From an uncultured Acinetobacter sp. (GTDB lineage: Bacteria > Pseudomonadota > Gammaproteobacteria > Pseudomonadales > Moraxellaceae), in assembly GCA_900766635.1 (NCBI GenBank), contig CAAFWA010000197.1:1-6931 (forward strand): DNA of 6,931 nt. The letters are read 5' to 3'. The first letter of the stretch is position 1; each line of letters starts with the position of its first letter. The notes under the pieces are model-generated. The model saw nothing but the letters and a program-made list of their open reading frames with translations. It was not told the DNA's origin and ran no database searches. Positions 6,336 through 6,931 of the stretch are shown here, in pieces. The position numbers and the translations under genes were made by a program.

Positions 6336-6424
6336 AAATTATAGCAATTCGCATTTTGCTTAAGTTTTGTACAACATGTTTTAAAGTTTAAGCTCAAATG
6401 CAAATATAAAAGATCAACATTATC

Positions 6425-6453
6425 TTGAAAGAGTGAATTTCTTCAGCTTTCAA
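6425..6453. repeat. 29-nt hairpin upstream of the acidic repeat gene
   Basis: TTGAAAG (6425-6431) pairs with CTTTCAA (6447-6453). Inside a small asymmetric internal loop, TGAA (6434-6437) pairs with TTCA (6442-6445) around TTTC. It lies about 100 nt upstream of the minus-strand start, so it could be a leader structure or an operator. No T tract follows on either strand, so it is not a standard terminator. Confidence 0.5.
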
Positions 6454-6521
6454 AATGACCTAAATCGATTACTTTTTCTAAAAAATATTGAAACAGTAAG
6501 TGATTTAGATTTTTTTTAGTA

Positions 6522-6549
6522 CTTATATCACAAAAAAACTTGATATGAA
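6522..6549 (-). promoter_or_regulatory. weak candidate promoter for the acidic repeat gene
   Basis: On the minus strand TTCATA (6549-6544, 4 of 6 to TTGACA) lies 16 nt before TATAAG (6527-6522, 5 of 6 to TATAAT). It would give a leader of about 190 nt containing the 29-nt hairpin. Chance matches are common in DNA this AT-rich. Confidence 0.25.
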
Positions 6550-6646
6550 TGACACGGTTTGATTTTTTTTAAGGTAAAATAATATGATCATTACATGTGA
6601 ATTTAAGCAGATAAAAATATGTAGCGAAAATCAATAAAAATAAAAG

Positions 6647-6691
6647 AATTTTGTGGATAAATTACCATATTTAAAACATCGCCACAAAATT
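6647..6691. repeat. perfect 10-bp inverted repeat, 25-nt spacer
   Basis: AATTTTGTGG (6647-6656) and CCACAAAATT (6682-6691) are exact reverse complements separated by 25 AT-rich bases. The match does not extend in either direction. It could be a stem-loop, a two-site operator or a remnant of element ends; no transposase is nearby. Confidence 0.6.
6652..6660 (-). promoter_or_regulatory. exact DnaA-box match
   Basis: The minus strand reads TTATCCACA, identical to the strong R1-type DnaA box. It overlaps the left arm of the inverted repeat. Only one exact box is present and dnaA/dnaN/rpmH are not in view, so it is not by itself an origin. It may be a DnaA-titrating or regulatory site, or chance. 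Confidence 0.35.
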
Positions 6692-6914
6692 GAAATAAAA
6701 GTCATAAGATGTTTCTTATAACAAATAAGTCGACGACTCATTTTTGAAAAAATAGCTTTAATCCAAAAATAACGTCATTTAAAGTGTATGAAAAGTGAAC
6801 TAAATACTATTCATTATCATTGTTTTTATAAATTAGATTTAAAAATAAAAGCCCAAGCTATAGATCTGGAGTATTGAAGAGAATAGGTCTAAATAAATTC
6901 AAAAATGAAGAAAT

Positions 6915-6931
6915 AAAAAAGCCCAACCGAA
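6915..6931. terminator. probable left half of a terminator cut by the window edge
   Basis: An A run followed by GCCCAAC and then CGAA at the last four bases matches the layout of the complete terminators in this window. If the right arm continues GTTGGGC plus a T run, the minus strand would again form a C(UUCG)G tetraloop, as at the hisA terminator. The right arm is not visible, so this is inference. Confidence 0.45.

Larger units (their letters stand above)
6326..6931. other. AT-rich region without a recognisable gene
   Basis: About 600 bases, far more AT-rich than the coding regions, with no credible open frame on either strand. It holds the leader and presumably the promoter of the acidic repeat gene, a hairpin (6425-6453), overlapping 8-bp palindromes TTGTACAA and AACATGTT (6367-6380), and the palindrome ATGATCAT (6584-6591). 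It also holds a 10-bp inverted repeat with a DnaA-box match (6647-6691), a small ATAAGA/TCTTAT hairpin (6704-6719), and a Fur-box-like stretch (6806-6824). The 10-mer AAAAGCCCAA occurs at 6847 and 6917. An unannotated small RNA is possible but not shown. Confidence 0.6.

Noticed and set aside
6338..6343. Perfect minus-strand TATAAT just before the acidic protein gene
   Set aside because: Transcription would start within the Shine-Dalgarno sequence, leaving almost no leader, and no -35 match precedes it.
6326..6403. Longer N-terminus for the acidic protein, open to 6403
   Set aside because: The extra 26 residues are Cys/Lys-rich, unlike the rest of the protein. The ATG at 6325 has a strong, well-spaced GGAGA, and the upstream start has none.
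6404..6931. Possible replication origin because of AT-richness and a DnaA box
   Set aside because: There is only one exact box, no array of boxes or 13-mers that I could find, and no replication genes nearby.

Overview
The window looks like an ordinary chromosomal segment of an AT-rich gammaproteobacterium. Acinetobacter or a close Moraxellaceae relative is the best guess. This is inferred from the low GC content, the look of HisF, HisA and ThrB, and short intergenic gaps closed by A-tract/U-tract hairpins. No tRNA, rRNA, CRISPR array, transposase or phage gene is visible.

Layout. The left edge holds the C-terminal part of a plus-strand gene, possibly a DNA/RNA non-specific endonuclease. A small acidic conserved-type hypothetical gene follows, and both end at a strong bidirectional terminator. 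Facing them on the minus strand is hisF (252 aa). Divergent from hisF is a compact plus-strand group: thrB (APH-type homoserine kinase), a cold-shock-domain/DUF1294 membrane protein, and a small three-helix membrane protein of the DUF4870/COG3671 type. A second bidirectional terminator separates this group from a minus-strand EamA/DMT-family transporter; the transporter's stop codon lies inside the hairpin. Upstream of the transporter, also on the minus strand, is hisA (240 aa) with its own terminator.

The right third is the least explained part. It holds a minus-strand gene for a 256-aa, extremely acidic (about 41 D/E against one K), Cys-free, internally repetitive protein with no recognised family. 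Upstream of it are about 600 bases of very AT-rich DNA with no gene. That DNA contains a 29-nt hairpin, overlapping palindromes, a perfect 10-bp inverted repeat overlapping an exact DnaA-box match, a Fur-box-like sequence, and what looks like half of another terminator cut by the window edge.

Functionally, HisA and HisF catalyse consecutive steps of histidine synthesis (ProFAR to PRFAR, then PRFAR to IGP plus AICAR, with HisH supplying ammonia). ThrB phosphorylates homoserine on the way to threonine. The two his genes are on the same strand but about 3.1 kb apart, with unrelated genes between them, so the region is a dispersed his locus rather than an operon. The best candidate for undescribed biology is the acidic repeat protein and its structured upstream region.
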